DNA of 64,000 bases from positions 1-64,000 of the forward strand of contig NZ_JAAEDH010000022.1 in NCBI RefSeq assembly GCF_018128965.1, given 5' to 3'. The first letter of the stretch is position 1; every line of letters starts with the position of its first letter. The notes beneath the pieces were generated by a model, which saw only the letters and a program-made list of their open reading frames with translations, was not told where the DNA came from and made no database searches. Position numbers and translations under genes: made by a program. This document shows positions 52,991 through 61,224 of the stretch, one piece after another. The DNA comes from Plastoroseomonas arctica (GTDB lineage Bacteria; Pseudomonadota; Alphaproteobacteria; Acetobacterales; Acetobacteraceae).

Positions 52991-53699
52991 AGTCGAAGAA
53001 GCGCAGCGTCCAGTCGGCCGGGATCGGCGCCTCCCGCCAGCGATTGATGTAGGCGATGACGGTGGGCGCCTTGGCTGGGACGAAGTCGCCGCCGAAGAAG
53101 TCGAAGATCTGCGACACGCGCACGGTGCGCGCCGCGGGGTCGGGGCGGACCTGGTAGGGGCTGGAGCAGAATTCGCGCGCGGCGCTGGCCAGCGAGGCGT
53201 CCATCGTCGCGGCACGGAAGGCGGTGCGCGGCAGGCGCGGGCAGCCGCGCACCATGCAGTTCAGCACGAAGTGCACCCGCTCCTCGCCCATGCGGCGAAC
53301 CACGTCGTCCTCGAAGGCCTTCAGCGAGGTGTTGCGCCCGGCGATGCGGATGGCGGTGTTGGCGAAGAAGGAGTAGCGGCCGACCAGCCCGAGGCTGTCG
53401 GGCACGCCACGCTGGACGATGCCGCGCATCGCCAACGCGTTGTAGGCGTTGATGTGCCAGGCGAGCGCAGCGGGCTCACCGTAGGGGCCCGAACTGCCGA
53501 TCGCCTCGGCGATGGTGTCGAGCGGGCCCGGGTTGGCGACGAGGCCGGCGAAGTCGATGCGGCCCTGCGCGTCGACATGCCGCTGCAGCACCGCGTCCCA
53601 GGCGGCATACCAGGCGGGGTCGGCCGCCTGCGCGTGTGCAGCGCGCGCGAGCAGCGGCAGGCCGGCGGCGGCGAGCAGGAGATTGCGGCGCGGCAGCAT
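52941..53699 (-). CDS. DUF547 family secreted protein
   Basis: This 252-residue protein has a Tat-like or Sec signal (LPRRNLLLAAAGLPLLARAAHAQ). The DUF547 core is recognised by WHINAYNALAMRGIVQRG near residue 90, VHFVLNCMVRGCPRLPRTAFRA, then AAREFCSSPYQVRPD and VRVSQIFDFFGGDF. The family is proposed to have a papain-like fold, but its reaction is unknown. The conserved CxxxxC stretch may hold the catalytic Cys. The ATG is 11 nt after the radical SAM stop in the same operon. Confidence 0.85.
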   Translation of the reverse strand: MLPRRNLLLAAAGLPLLARAAHAQAADPAWYAAWDAVLQRHVDAQGRIDFAGLVANPGPLDTIAEAIGSSGPYGEPAALAWHINAYNALAMRGIVQRGVPDSLGLVGRYSFFANTAIRIAGRNTSLKAFEDDVVRRMGEERVHFVLNCMVRGCPRLPRTAFRAATMDASLASAAREFCSSPYQVRPDPAARTVRVSQIFDFFGGDFVPAKAPTVIAYINRWREAPIPADWTLRFFDYDWSINRQPAAGRAAG

Positions 53700-53710
53700 C
53701 GGGTCGTTTC

Positions 53711-55126
53711 TCACCGGCTGGCTCCGTGATTGATCTCGAGGCGACGGCGGCCGCGCGCGGTCTTCTTCGTCAGGGTCGGGGCCGAGGTTTCCTCGGCCTT
53801 GTCCCGCAGGCCGCCGCTCAGCGGATCCCACCATTGCGCCGCCTCGCCGGCACCGACCCGCAGCGGCTGCAGGATGAAGCTGTCGCGTTTGGCATTGTGC
53901 AGGCACATCGAGATCGGGCCTTCGGCGGTCTGCACCATGAAGACGCAGGCGCCGATGCGCTGGCGGCAGAGATTCTCCGCATCCATGAAATTGTGCAGGA
54001 AGAAGGTGAGCTTGTTGGCCCGCCCGCCGGCGCGCCACAGGTCGCCCGACATCCCCAACAGCTTGCGCGCCGCCCAGGGCAGGGTGCGGGCCAGGGCGCG
54101 GGGACGGGCAAGGTAGCGGCCGATCAGCGTCGCGACCGTCTTTGCGCGGTGCCGCCGGTCGAACTTCGCGTCGTGCATGACCTCGAAGGCGGTTGCCAGG
54201 ACCTTCGGGTCATCCATCAGATCGTGCACATGGCCATCGGCGACGACGGTGAGCGCGTAGCGGTTGCACTCGTCATGCCCGGCGATCGGGGTGTCGAAGT
54301 TGATGGGCGCGCGGGCACCGGCGCGGAGCTGGCCGGCGACGGTGTCGATGGTGATCGGCTGCTGGCGCGCGCGCACCGTGCCGCGGCCGGTATCAGCTTG
54401 CAGCTGGAAGCTCGCGAGGCGCACCACATCCGCATGCTGGACGAAGAATTCCGCCACACCGGGGATCTGCGCGAAATTGCCGTCATAGACGGTGGTGTTG
54501 AAGAACACGGAGATCGGCAGGCCGCGCGCCCGGTCGATGTATTCGCGCCGGACCGCGTTGAGCGAGGCCTCGTCCGGATAGCCCTTGCGCTCCTGCGTCA
54601 TGTCGACGTGGAAGGCGACGTCGACCAGGCCGTTCGCGGCAAGCTCCTCCAACATGTCGCGCGTCGCACGGATGCCGTTGGTGAACAGGCTCGGCGAAAG
54701 CCCGGCCGCGCGCGCGTAGCGCACGATCGCGACGAGTTCCGCCCGGTCGCGCAGGGTGGGGTCGCCGCCGGTGATCTGGATATCGGTGTCCGGGCCGTAA
54801 TGCGCGCGGATCGCGTCGATGCGGCGGAACACCTCCTCGAGCGGGATGTCCTTCACCGCCTCGGAATGGTCGGAGAGGTAGCACAGCGTGCAGTCGAGGT
54901 TGCAGCGCTGGGTGATTTCAAGCGCGACGCAGCCTATGCCCCAGCGCCGGCCCATGTTCTGGCGGTCATGCCACTGGCCGGTCGCCTCCATCCGGGCGCG
55001 GGCGTCGGCGATGCGATCGGCGCCGGGGGCGGGCAGGGGCTCGGGCCGGGCGGCGGCAATCTCGGCGGTGGTCATGCTGCCCGGCAGGATGGTGGCCTTG
55101 GGCCGTCCGCTGCATCCGTTCGTCAT
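53711..55126 (-). CDS. Radical SAM protein, first gene of DUF547/MauE operon
   Basis: This 471-residue radical SAM enzyme has CNLDCTLCYLSDHS (Cys75, Cys79, Cys82) with the SAM motif DIQITGGDPTLRD. A long C-terminal half carries ENLCRQRIGACVF and ISMCLHNAKRD, three cysteines that may bind an auxiliary cluster or substrate, and ends in a basic Lys/Arg-rich tail. The wording differs from the rSAM gene at the other end of the operon, so the two are not recent duplicates. The start ATG at 55126 is preceded by GGGGG. Another ATG at 55075 is possible. The product is cytoplasmic, whereas the three middle gene products are membrane or periplasmic. Confidence 0.85.
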   Translation of the reverse strand: MTNGCSGRPKATILPGSMTTAEIAAARPEPLPAPGADRIADARARMEATGQWHDRQNMGRRWGIGCVALEITQRCNLDCTLCYLSDHSEAVKDIPLEEVFRRIDAIRAHYGPDTDIQITGGDPTLRDRAELVAIVRYARAAGLSPSLFTNGIRATRDMLEELAANGLVDVAFHVDMTQERKGYPDEASLNAVRREYIDRARGLPISVFFNTTVYDGNFAQIPGVAEFFVQHADVVRLASFQLQADTGRGTVRARQQPITIDTVAGQLRAGARAPINFDTPIAGHDECNRYALTVVADGHVHDLMDDPKVLATAFEVMHDAKFDRRHRAKTVATLIGRYLARPRALARTLPWAARKLLGMSGDLWRAGGRANKLTFFLHNFMDAENLCRQRIGACVFMVQTAEGPISMCLHNAKRDSFILQPLRVGAGEAAQWWDPLSGGLRDKAEETSAPTLTKKTARGRRRLEINHGASR

Positions 55127-55370
55127 TGGCGGCCCCCGATCGCTGTTCCGGCCCTGTCTACGTGTGGCGAGGCGTGGCGGATGCAGGCGACCTTGCTGCG
55201 CACATGGGCGTGAGGGTTGTGCCGGCGTGCCGGCGAAGAGGGCCTCGCCGTTGGAGCAGTGGGGAAACGCCGACCTCGGCCGCTTCATCAAAATGAAATA
55301 TGATTGTCACGGGGTGGCAATGCCCACCGCGTAGCTCCACCGCCGCACCATCCACCGGGAGAGTACCGCC

Positions 55371-56720
55371 ATGCTTCGTCGTTCCCTCGGCCAGGCCGCC
55401 GTCGCCGCCGCCCTCGCCACCCCCGCGCTTGCGCAGGGCGGCCCGATCGAGATCCAGTTCTGGCATGGGCTCGCCCAGCCGCTCGGCGGCATCCTCGAAG
55501 GCTTTGCGGAGGAGTACAACCGCAGCCAGACGCGCTACCGCATCGTCAGCAGCTTCCGCGGCTCCTACCCCGAGACGATGGTCGCGGCGATCGCCGCCTT
55601 CCGCGCCGGCACCGCGCCGCACATCGTGCAGATGTTCGAGGTCGGCACCGGCACGATGATGGCTGCCGGCCGCGCCATCAAGCCGCTGCACGAACTGCTC
55701 GCCGAGACACAGGTGCGCATCGACTTCGCCGACTACCTGCCCGCCGTGCGCGGCTACTACTCGCTCGCCGATGGACGGATGATGGCGATGCCGTTCAACT
55801 CCTCCACGGCGATCATGTTCTACAACAAGGACGCGTTTCGTCGTGCCGGCCTCAACCCCGACCAGGCGCCGGAGACCTGGCCCGCGCTGCGCGAGGCGGC
55901 GACCAAGCTGAAGGCCGCCGGCATCGACCTGCCGTTCAGCACCGCCTGGCCGACCTGGTGCCAGGTGGAGCAGCTTCTCGCCATCCACAACACCCCGCTC
56001 GCCACGCTGGAGAACGGCTTCGGCGGCCTCGGCACCGAGCTGCAGGTCAACAATCCGCTGCAGCTCCGCCACCTGGAGACGCTGATCGCGATGGGCCGCG
56101 AGGGCACCTTCCGCTGGGGCGGGCGCGACGGTGCGGGCGATGCGCTGTTCGCCAACGGCACCGCGGCGATGATCCATGCGAGCTCCGGCGCGCGCGCCCG
56201 CTTCGTGCGCGAAGTGCCCGGCGGGATCGCGAATATCGGCGCCGCGATGCTGCCCTACTACCCCGATGTGAACGGCGCGCCGATCAACTCCATCATCGGC
56301 GGCGCCGCCTTCTGGGCGCTGAACCGCGGCCCGAACGCGGTGCGTTCGGTCGAGGAAAATCGCGGCATCGCGGAATTCTTTGCCCATCTCGCGCAGACCC
56401 CCGTGGCCGCGCGGTGGCACACCGAGACTGGCTTCCTGCCGGTGACCCAGGCCGCCTTCGCGCAGGTGCGCGGCAGCGGCTTCTACGAGCAAAACCCCGG
56501 CGCGGACATCCCGATCACCCAGCTGCTGCGCGGCGGCGGACAGATGACGGGGAACAGCCGCGGCATCCGCCTTGGCGGTTTCGTCGAGATCCGCACCATC
56601 ATGCAGGAGGAGATCGAGCGGGCGCTGCAGGGCCAGCAGGGCGCGCGCGCCGCACTCGATGCCTCCGTGACGCGGGGCAACGTCGTGCTGCGCAATTTCG
56701 AGCGCACCAACCGCGGCTGA
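55371..56720 (+). CDS. UgpB-like extracellular solute-binding protein
   Basis: This 449-residue family 1 solute-binding protein has a signal peptide (LGQAAVAAALATPALAQG). IEIQFWHGLAQPLGGILEGFAEEYNRSQ and VSSFRGSYPETMVAAIAAFRAG are the start of UgpB, the sn-glycerol-3-phosphate/glycerophosphodiester binding protein. MPFNSSTAIMFYNKDAF and FAHLAQTPVAARWHTETGFLPVT follow. GGGAGAG precedes the ATG. The permease and ATPase genes ugpA, ugpE and ugpC are not adjacent, so it is an orphan or feeds a transporter encoded elsewhere. It is divergent from the radical SAM operon across 244 bp, in which I see no clear promoter. Confidence 0.88.
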   Translation: MLRRSLGQAAVAAALATPALAQGGPIEIQFWHGLAQPLGGILEGFAEEYNRSQTRYRIVSSFRGSYPETMVAAIAAFRAGTAPHIVQMFEVGTGTMMAAGRAIKPLHELLAETQVRIDFADYLPAVRGYYSLADGRMMAMPFNSSTAIMFYNKDAFRRAGLNPDQAPETWPALREAATKLKAAGIDLPFSTAWPTWCQVEQLLAIHNTPLATLENGFGGLGTELQVNNPLQLRHLETLIAMGREGTFRWGGRDGAGDALFANGTAAMIHASSGARARFVREVPGGIANIGAAMLPYYPDVNGAPINSIIGGAAFWALNRGPNAVRSVEENRGIAEFFAHLAQTPVAARWHTETGFLPVTQAAFAQVRGSGFYEQNPGADIPITQLLRGGGQMTGNSRGIRLGGFVEIRTIMQEEIERALQGQQGARAALDASVTRGNVVLRNFERTNRG

Positions 56721-56759
56721 ACGGCCCAGCGCTCGCCGGGCGGCGCGTCCCGCCCGGGA

Positions 56760-57437
56760 TCAGCCCTGCCGGCGCGGGGTCTGGTCCACCGGGCCACGCC
56801 GGCCGGTCTCGGGGTCGTCATTGTTCAGCGGCACGTCGCCGCCGGTGGCGGCGCGGGACAGATGATCGCGCGGCTCATCCGGCGGCAGCCCGTCCGTATC
56901 GGGGCGCCAGTCCTCGTCGCCGGAGCGCTCGTCGCGCGGCGTGCTATCGACCGAGGCATGCCGCGAAAGGATCGTCTCCGCCTCCGAGGCGCGCGCCGCC
57001 TCGGTGCGCACGGTGATGAGGGAGGCGCCGCGCTCCACCCCTTCGGCATAGAGCGCGGCATCGCTCTCCACGATGCCGGTCTGCACCAGCGCGCCCACCA
57101 GGCCACCGGCCAACGCCAGGGTTCCAGCACCCGCCAAGGTGGTCACGAGCCAGCCCGCGGCGACCAGCGGACCGATGCCCGGAATGGCGATCGTCCCCAA
57201 GGCCGCGAGCAGCCCCGCCGCTCCCCCCGCCACGGCGCCGATCGAGGCACCCGTGGCCGCCGCGTCGGGTGCAACCTCGGTGTTGTCGTGCCGATCCGCC
57301 GCGATGGTCCCGGTGGTGTTCGTGCCGCGGATGATGCTGAGTTCGGTCTCGTCGAATCCGGCCGCCTCCAGGTCGCGGATGGCGGCCTCGGCATCGGCGA
57401 CGGTGTTGAACATTCGTGCGATCGTACGTGTCGGCAT
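56760..57437 (-). CDS. YflT-like general stress protein
   Basis: This 225-residue protein starts with the heat-induced YflT/GSP17M-like domain (TIARMFNTVADAEAAIRDLEAAGFDETELSII). A glycine/alanine-rich hydrophobic hairpin at about 68-125 (IGAVAGGAAGLLAALG, then GPLVAAGWLVTTLAGAGTLALAGG) resembles glycine-zipper membrane inserts. It ends with a polar Asp/Arg/Pro-rich tail. The function is unknown, and homologues are stress-induced. It follows the PepSY-like gene by 44 bp on the same strand and has no GGAAC box of its own, so it is probably read from the EcfG-type promoter at 57874-57898. Confidence 0.78.
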   Translation of the reverse strand: MPTRTIARMFNTVADAEAAIRDLEAAGFDETELSIIRGTNTTGTIAADRHDNTEVAPDAAATGASIGAVAGGAAGLLAALGTIAIPGIGPLVAAGWLVTTLAGAGTLALAGGLVGALVQTGIVESDAALYAEGVERGASLITVRTEAARASEAETILSRHASVDSTPRDERSGDEDWRPDTDGLPPDEPRDHLSRAATGGDVPLNNDDPETGRRGPVDQTPRRQG

Positions 57438-57481
57438 GGTGCTGCGCCTTTTGTGAATGATGGGTGACCTGGGCGGGTCGA

Positions 57482-57832
57482 TTACGGGCGCGTGCCGCCG
57501 CGCGCCGGGCTCTCGGCCGGCGACGGAGCCTCGGGCGCACGCGCCGCGGCGCCCACGAAGACATCGCCGCGAAAATCCATGGCGACGTCGTCGGTCGTTC
57601 CGTTGCGCATGGCGCGGCCGCGCCAGACGCCGTCCTGGCCGAGGCTCAGGCCGGTGATCATGGCGAACCCCGCATCGATGAGGCGCGACCTAGCCTGGCG
57701 CTCCGTGAAGCTGTTCGCCCCGGCGAGCGGCGCCGGGTCACGCGGCGGTTGCGGCGCCTGCGCGAAGACGCCGCCGCCAAGCGCGACGATCGTGATCCCT
57801 GCCAGCGCAAAAGCACCGATGCCTGACCGCAT
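57482..57832 (-). CDS. Small secreted PepSY-like protein
   Basis: This 116-residue protein has a signal peptide (IGAFALAGITIVALGGGVFAQ) and one PepSY-like repeat: SFTERQARSRLIDAGFAMITG, then LGQDGVWRGRAMRNGTTDDVAMDFRGDV. Such domains inhibit or bind envelope proteins, and the specific role is unknown. The ATG at 57832 is preceded by GGGGAGG, and the longer open frame upstream lacks any signal. An EcfG-type promoter lies 42 nt upstream. It is probably exported and stress-induced. Confidence 0.78.
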   Translation of the reverse strand: MRSGIGAFALAGITIVALGGGVFAQAPQPPRDPAPLAGANSFTERQARSRLIDAGFAMITGLSLGQDGVWRGRAMRNGTTDDVAMDFRGDVFVGAAARAPEAPSPAESPARGGTRP

Positions 57833-57873
57833 AATACTGGCCTCCCCGTGCTTGAGAAATGGCTTCTGCGGAG

Positions 57874-57898
57874 AACGCCGCGCAGATCGGATCGTTCC
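57874..57898 (-). promoter_or_regulatory. EcfG-type general stress promoter (minus strand)
   Basis: Read on the minus strand this is GGAAC, 16 bases, then CGTT, an exact fit to the alphaproteobacterial EcfG consensus GGAAC-N16/17-CGTT. The predicted start site is near 57867, giving a leader of about 35 nt before the PepSY-like gene at 57832. Confidence 0.75.
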
Positions 57899-58053
57899 CG
57901 CCGCGGGGCGCGAGACTGCGTGAGCGGCCGCAAGCGCGCGACGCAATCATCTCATCGTGAGCACGCGACGGAACAGATCTGCGAGCAGCGGAAATGGCGT
58001 TGGAATTCGGCCGCGCAGATGCGGTTGCGCGCCTCGCAACGGGTCCACTTGCT

Positions 58054-58078
58054 GGAACTTTCCCCAGGCGCCTCCGTT
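58054..58078 (+). promoter_or_regulatory. EcfG-type general stress promoter (plus strand)
   Basis: GGAAC at 58054-58058, 16 bases, then CGTT at 58075-58078. This exact consensus match faces the DUF992 gene. The predicted start site is near 58085, leaving about 47 nt before the ATG at 58132. It is divergent from the second EcfG box 156 bp away. Confidence 0.75.
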
Positions 58079-58131
58079 AAGCGGCTGCGGGGACGGGTTC
58101 TCCGCCAACGCCATCGCGGAAGGAACATTCC

Positions 58132-58626
58132 ATGTCCTCACGTCACAAATTCGCTCTGGGCGCTGCTCTCGCGGCGGGCCTCAGCCTCTTCACCGGCGCG
58201 GCGGCCCAGGCGCAGAGCGAATCGCCCACCGTCCGCGTCGGGTCGCTGCGCTGCGACGTCGCCGCCGGGACCAGCTTCGTGTTCGGCTCCACCCGCACCA
58301 TCGCCTGCGTCTTCTCGCCCACCAGCGGCCGCAGCGAGCGCTACACCGGCGACATCAGCCGCTACGGCGTTGATGTCGGCTTCGTCGGCTCGGCGGTGAT
58401 CCTGTGGGGCGTGCTCGCCCCCTCCTCGGACGTCCGCCCGGGCCTGCTGGCCGGAACCTACCTGGGCGCTGCTGCTGGTGCGACGGCCGGCGTCGGCGTC
58501 GGCGCCAACGTCCTGCTCGGCGGCGGCAATCGTTCGATCGCGCTGCAGCCGATCAGCATCGAGGGAAACACCGGCCTGAACCTCGCGCTCGGCGTCGGCG
58601 AACTGACCCTCGTCGCGGCAAACTGA
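58132..58626 (+). CDS. DUF992 family secreted protein
   Basis: This 164-residue protein has a signal peptide (KFALGAALAAGLSLFTGAAAQAQ). The body matches DUF992: RVGSLRCDVAAGTSFVFGSTRTIACVF with two cysteines, ERYTGDISRYGVDVGF, LAGTYLGAAAGATAGVGVGANVLLGG and SIEGNTGLNLALGVGELTL. The family is common in alphaproteobacteria and has no known function. The glycine-rich core resembles other outer-envelope beta proteins. An EcfG-type promoter and AAGGAA precede it. Confidence 0.85.
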   Translation: MSSRHKFALGAALAAGLSLFTGAAAQAQSESPTVRVGSLRCDVAAGTSFVFGSTRTIACVFSPTSGRSERYTGDISRYGVDVGFVGSAVILWGVLAPSSDVRPGLLAGTYLGAAAGATAGVGVGANVLLGGGNRSIALQPISIEGNTGLNLALGVGELTLVAAN

Positions 58627-58651
58627 GGCGACGGCGGCGTCGCGCCGGTCT

Positions 58652-61120
58652 CTATCCGGCGGCCGTCAGTGGAAAGGTGATGGTGCAGACGAGGCCATCA
58701 CCTTCCCACAGCTTGTTCACCTGACCCTGCAGCTGCCCCTCGATCAGCATGGTGATGAGGTGGGACCCAAAGCCCCGGCGCGGCGGCGTACCCGCCAGCG
58801 CCGGGCCACCGCGTTCCGTCCATAGCAGATGAACCGTAGGGCCCTCCACGCGCCACTCGATCGACAGGCGCCCCGTCGCGACCGACAGGGCGCCGTATTT
58901 CGCCGCGTTGGTGGCGAGCTCGTGCAGCGCCATCGACAGCGGCTGCGCCGAATCGACCCCGATCGTGACCGGCGGGCCGTCGAGCGTGATGGATGCGGCC
59001 TGCCCGGCCTCCGCCAGCTCGAAATGCCCCACCTCGCTCTCGACGATGTCGCGCAGGCCGGCACCGCGCCAGCGCCCCTGGCCGAGCAAGCCCATGGTGC
59101 GGCTTAGCGCCCGCACCCGCCCATCCATCACCTCGACGAGGTTTTCCGCACTGGTCGCCTTGGTCATGCGCAACAGGCTCGAGACCACCATCAGGGCGTT
59201 CTTGGCGCGGTGCTCGACCTCATGCGCCATGATGGTGGTCAGCTCGTCGCTGCGCTTGCGCTCGGTGATGTCGTAGGCGACGCCGATGATGCGCGCCGGC
59301 GCCAGGGGATCGGCCGCGAGCAAGGTCGCTCGAACGGCCACCCAGATGATCTCCCGCGGCGCGTCGCAGGCGCGCCGGCACAATCGCAATTCCGCACGCA
59401 GGCGCGCGCCCTGCCTCGTGTCCTCCATGAGGGATCGCAGGGCGGGGCGATCCTCGGCGATGACGCCGTCGAGGATGTCCTCCATGCCGGGGGCCGGGCT
59501 CGCCTGGCCGAACCCCCACAGCTCCAGCATCTTGCGCGAGCAGCGCAGCTGGCGCGTCGCGGGCACCCATTCCCATGTGCCGATGCCGACCGCCTCCTGC
59601 GCGAGGCGAAGGCGCGCATCGCTGTCGGCCAGCGCCAGCTCGGTGTTGCGCAGCTGCGTGACGTCCAGGTGCGCACCACGCAGCAGGGTCGCCAGGCCGG
59701 CTTCGTCGCGCTCGATCCGCCCGCGCGCCATGATCCAGCGCACCTCGCCGGCGGGCGTCACGATGCGGTAGGTCTGCGCGTAATCCTGCTTCTGCGGATC
59801 GGCGAGCGCGCCGAGGATGTGCGCCTCGGCGGCGTCGCGATCGTCGGGGTGCAGCCGGCGCACCCAGTCCTCGTGGCGTTCCTGGGTTTCGAGGGCCGGC
59901 ATGCCATGCACGCTCATGTACTCGGCCGAGCGGATATTGGCGCCGCTGCGCGGATCGAATTCGAAGGTGCCGATCATGCCGATCTCCTCGGCCCGGCGCA
60001 GCCGGTCGGCGCCGCGCGCCACATCGCCTTCGAGACCCTGGTTCGCCGAGGCAAGGCGCAGCTGGTCGCGCCGGACCTGCAGGCTCAGCAGCAGCAGCAT
60101 CAGCGCCGCGGGCAGCGCGAACGCGACATGCCCCACCAGGCTGGCGCGCCAGGCTTCGACGATCTGCGCGCGCGGCCGCAGCGCGAGCGCGTGGATGCGG
60201 AGGTGCTCGACCGGCCGCACCGCCGCGAGCGCGCTTCCCTCGACCCAGGTGTCCGGGATGGTTTCGAACACCGGCGGCCCGCGCCCGGCGACCGCGGCGC
60301 GGTAGGGTCCATTGATCGGAGCCGGCGCGAGCGGGCCGGCTTGTGGGGTGGACATCGCCAGCGCCGCGCCGCTGTCCTGCACCAGCGCCATCGCGTCGTT
60401 CGGGCTGACAAGTAGGCGTCGCAGACCTTCGCCGACGTCGTTGGACCGGATGGTGACCAGCGTCACACCGTCGAATCCGCCTTCCGGCGTGGCGGGATCG
60501 CCGCCGGCGTGGCGCTGCCGCGCCACGGAGAACACGAGCGCGCCGCCCGCCTCCGGCAGCATCGCCTCGGTGATGTGGACGCCGGGCGGCGCCACGCCGC
60601 GCAGAGCGTTGACGTATCCGCGCTCCCGATGCGCCGCCTCGCGGCGGACCGGGAAGCGGTCGCTGCTCACCAGTTCGAACCCGTCGCGGTCGAGCACGAG
60701 CGCCGCCTCGGCGTGGGGGATGTCGCGGAGCACGCGCTGCAGTTCGAGATGAAGGCCGTGTTCCTCCGCGCGGATCTCCGCGTCGGACAGGCCGGCGAGG
60801 CGGTCGTTCAGGCGGCCGACGGCAACGCCGTAGCTTTCGAGCGCGCGGGCACCGTATTCCGCGCCGGCCTCGGCGGAGCGCCGCATGGCGGTGGCGGCCT
60901 CGCTCCAGGCACTCTGCCAATTGAGCCAGGCCGCGCCCGCGACCATGGCGAGGGGAACGAGGATCGCGACGATCGGCAAGGCGCGCGCCAGGCGCGACAG
61001 CCGCCGATGCACGCCGAACGCGCCGTCAGCATCACGCGTGAGGCTGAACAAGCGCGCACATCCCTTACCCGGCGCGGCGCTCGTGCTCAACGCGACCCCT
61101 CCTGCTGCTTGCACCTGCAT
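58652..61120 (-). CDS. HWE-type sensor histidine kinase with two PAS domains
   Basis: This 822-residue membrane kinase has a transmembrane segment at about 48-66, an extracytoplasmic sensory region to about 325, a second segment (FALPAALMLLLLSLQV), and two PAS domains (about 375-490 and 500-615; motifs EIGMIGTFEFDP and EAVGIGTWEWVP). It also has an HWE/HisKA_2 core. The phospho-acceptor His is in AHEVEHRAKNALMVVSS near residue 635, and the ATPase begins ALHELATNAAKYGAL. HWE kinases include general-stress regulators of PhyR. No response regulator, PhyR or NepR gene is in the window. The nearest neighbours are EcfG-box genes, so a stress role is plausible but unproven. Confidence 0.88.
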   Translation of the reverse strand: MQVQAAGGVALSTSAAPGKGCARLFSLTRDADGAFGVHRRLSRLARALPIVAILVPLAMVAGAAWLNWQSAWSEAATAMRRSAEAGAEYGARALESYGVAVGRLNDRLAGLSDAEIRAEEHGLHLELQRVLRDIPHAEAALVLDRDGFELVSSDRFPVRREAAHRERGYVNALRGVAPPGVHITEAMLPEAGGALVFSVARQRHAGGDPATPEGGFDGVTLVTIRSNDVGEGLRRLLVSPNDAMALVQDSGAALAMSTPQAGPLAPAPINGPYRAAVAGRGPPVFETIPDTWVEGSALAAVRPVEHLRIHALALRPRAQIVEAWRASLVGHVAFALPAALMLLLLSLQVRRDQLRLASANQGLEGDVARGADRLRRAEEIGMIGTFEFDPRSGANIRSAEYMSVHGMPALETQERHEDWVRRLHPDDRDAAEAHILGALADPQKQDYAQTYRIVTPAGEVRWIMARGRIERDEAGLATLLRGAHLDVTQLRNTELALADSDARLRLAQEAVGIGTWEWVPATRQLRCSRKMLELWGFGQASPAPGMEDILDGVIAEDRPALRSLMEDTRQGARLRAELRLCRRACDAPREIIWVAVRATLLAADPLAPARIIGVAYDITERKRSDELTTIMAHEVEHRAKNALMVVSSLLRMTKATSAENLVEVMDGRVRALSRTMGLLGQGRWRGAGLRDIVESEVGHFELAEAGQAASITLDGPPVTIGVDSAQPLSMALHELATNAAKYGALSVATGRLSIEWRVEGPTVHLLWTERGGPALAGTPPRRGFGSHLITMLIEGQLQGQVNKLWEGDGLVCTITFPLTAAG

Positions 61121-61224
61121 ACGTCGTTACCGGATGGGTTTTCAACGTTGGGGCGTTTTTCCCAATGCAGCAACGATTTAGGGCGGGGGCAACTGTCGAA
61201 CGATGGCCGGCGGCGCTGAAGCGC

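Noticed and set aside
55127-55370. Repeated GTGCCGGC motifs in the gap before the UgpB-like gene
   Set aside because: They are short GC-rich matches likely by chance at this base composition.
58643-58661. Short hairpin (CGCCGG arms) between the DUF992 and kinase genes
   Set aside because: Only six base pairs, overlapping the kinase stop codon, with no T run, so it is not called as a terminator.
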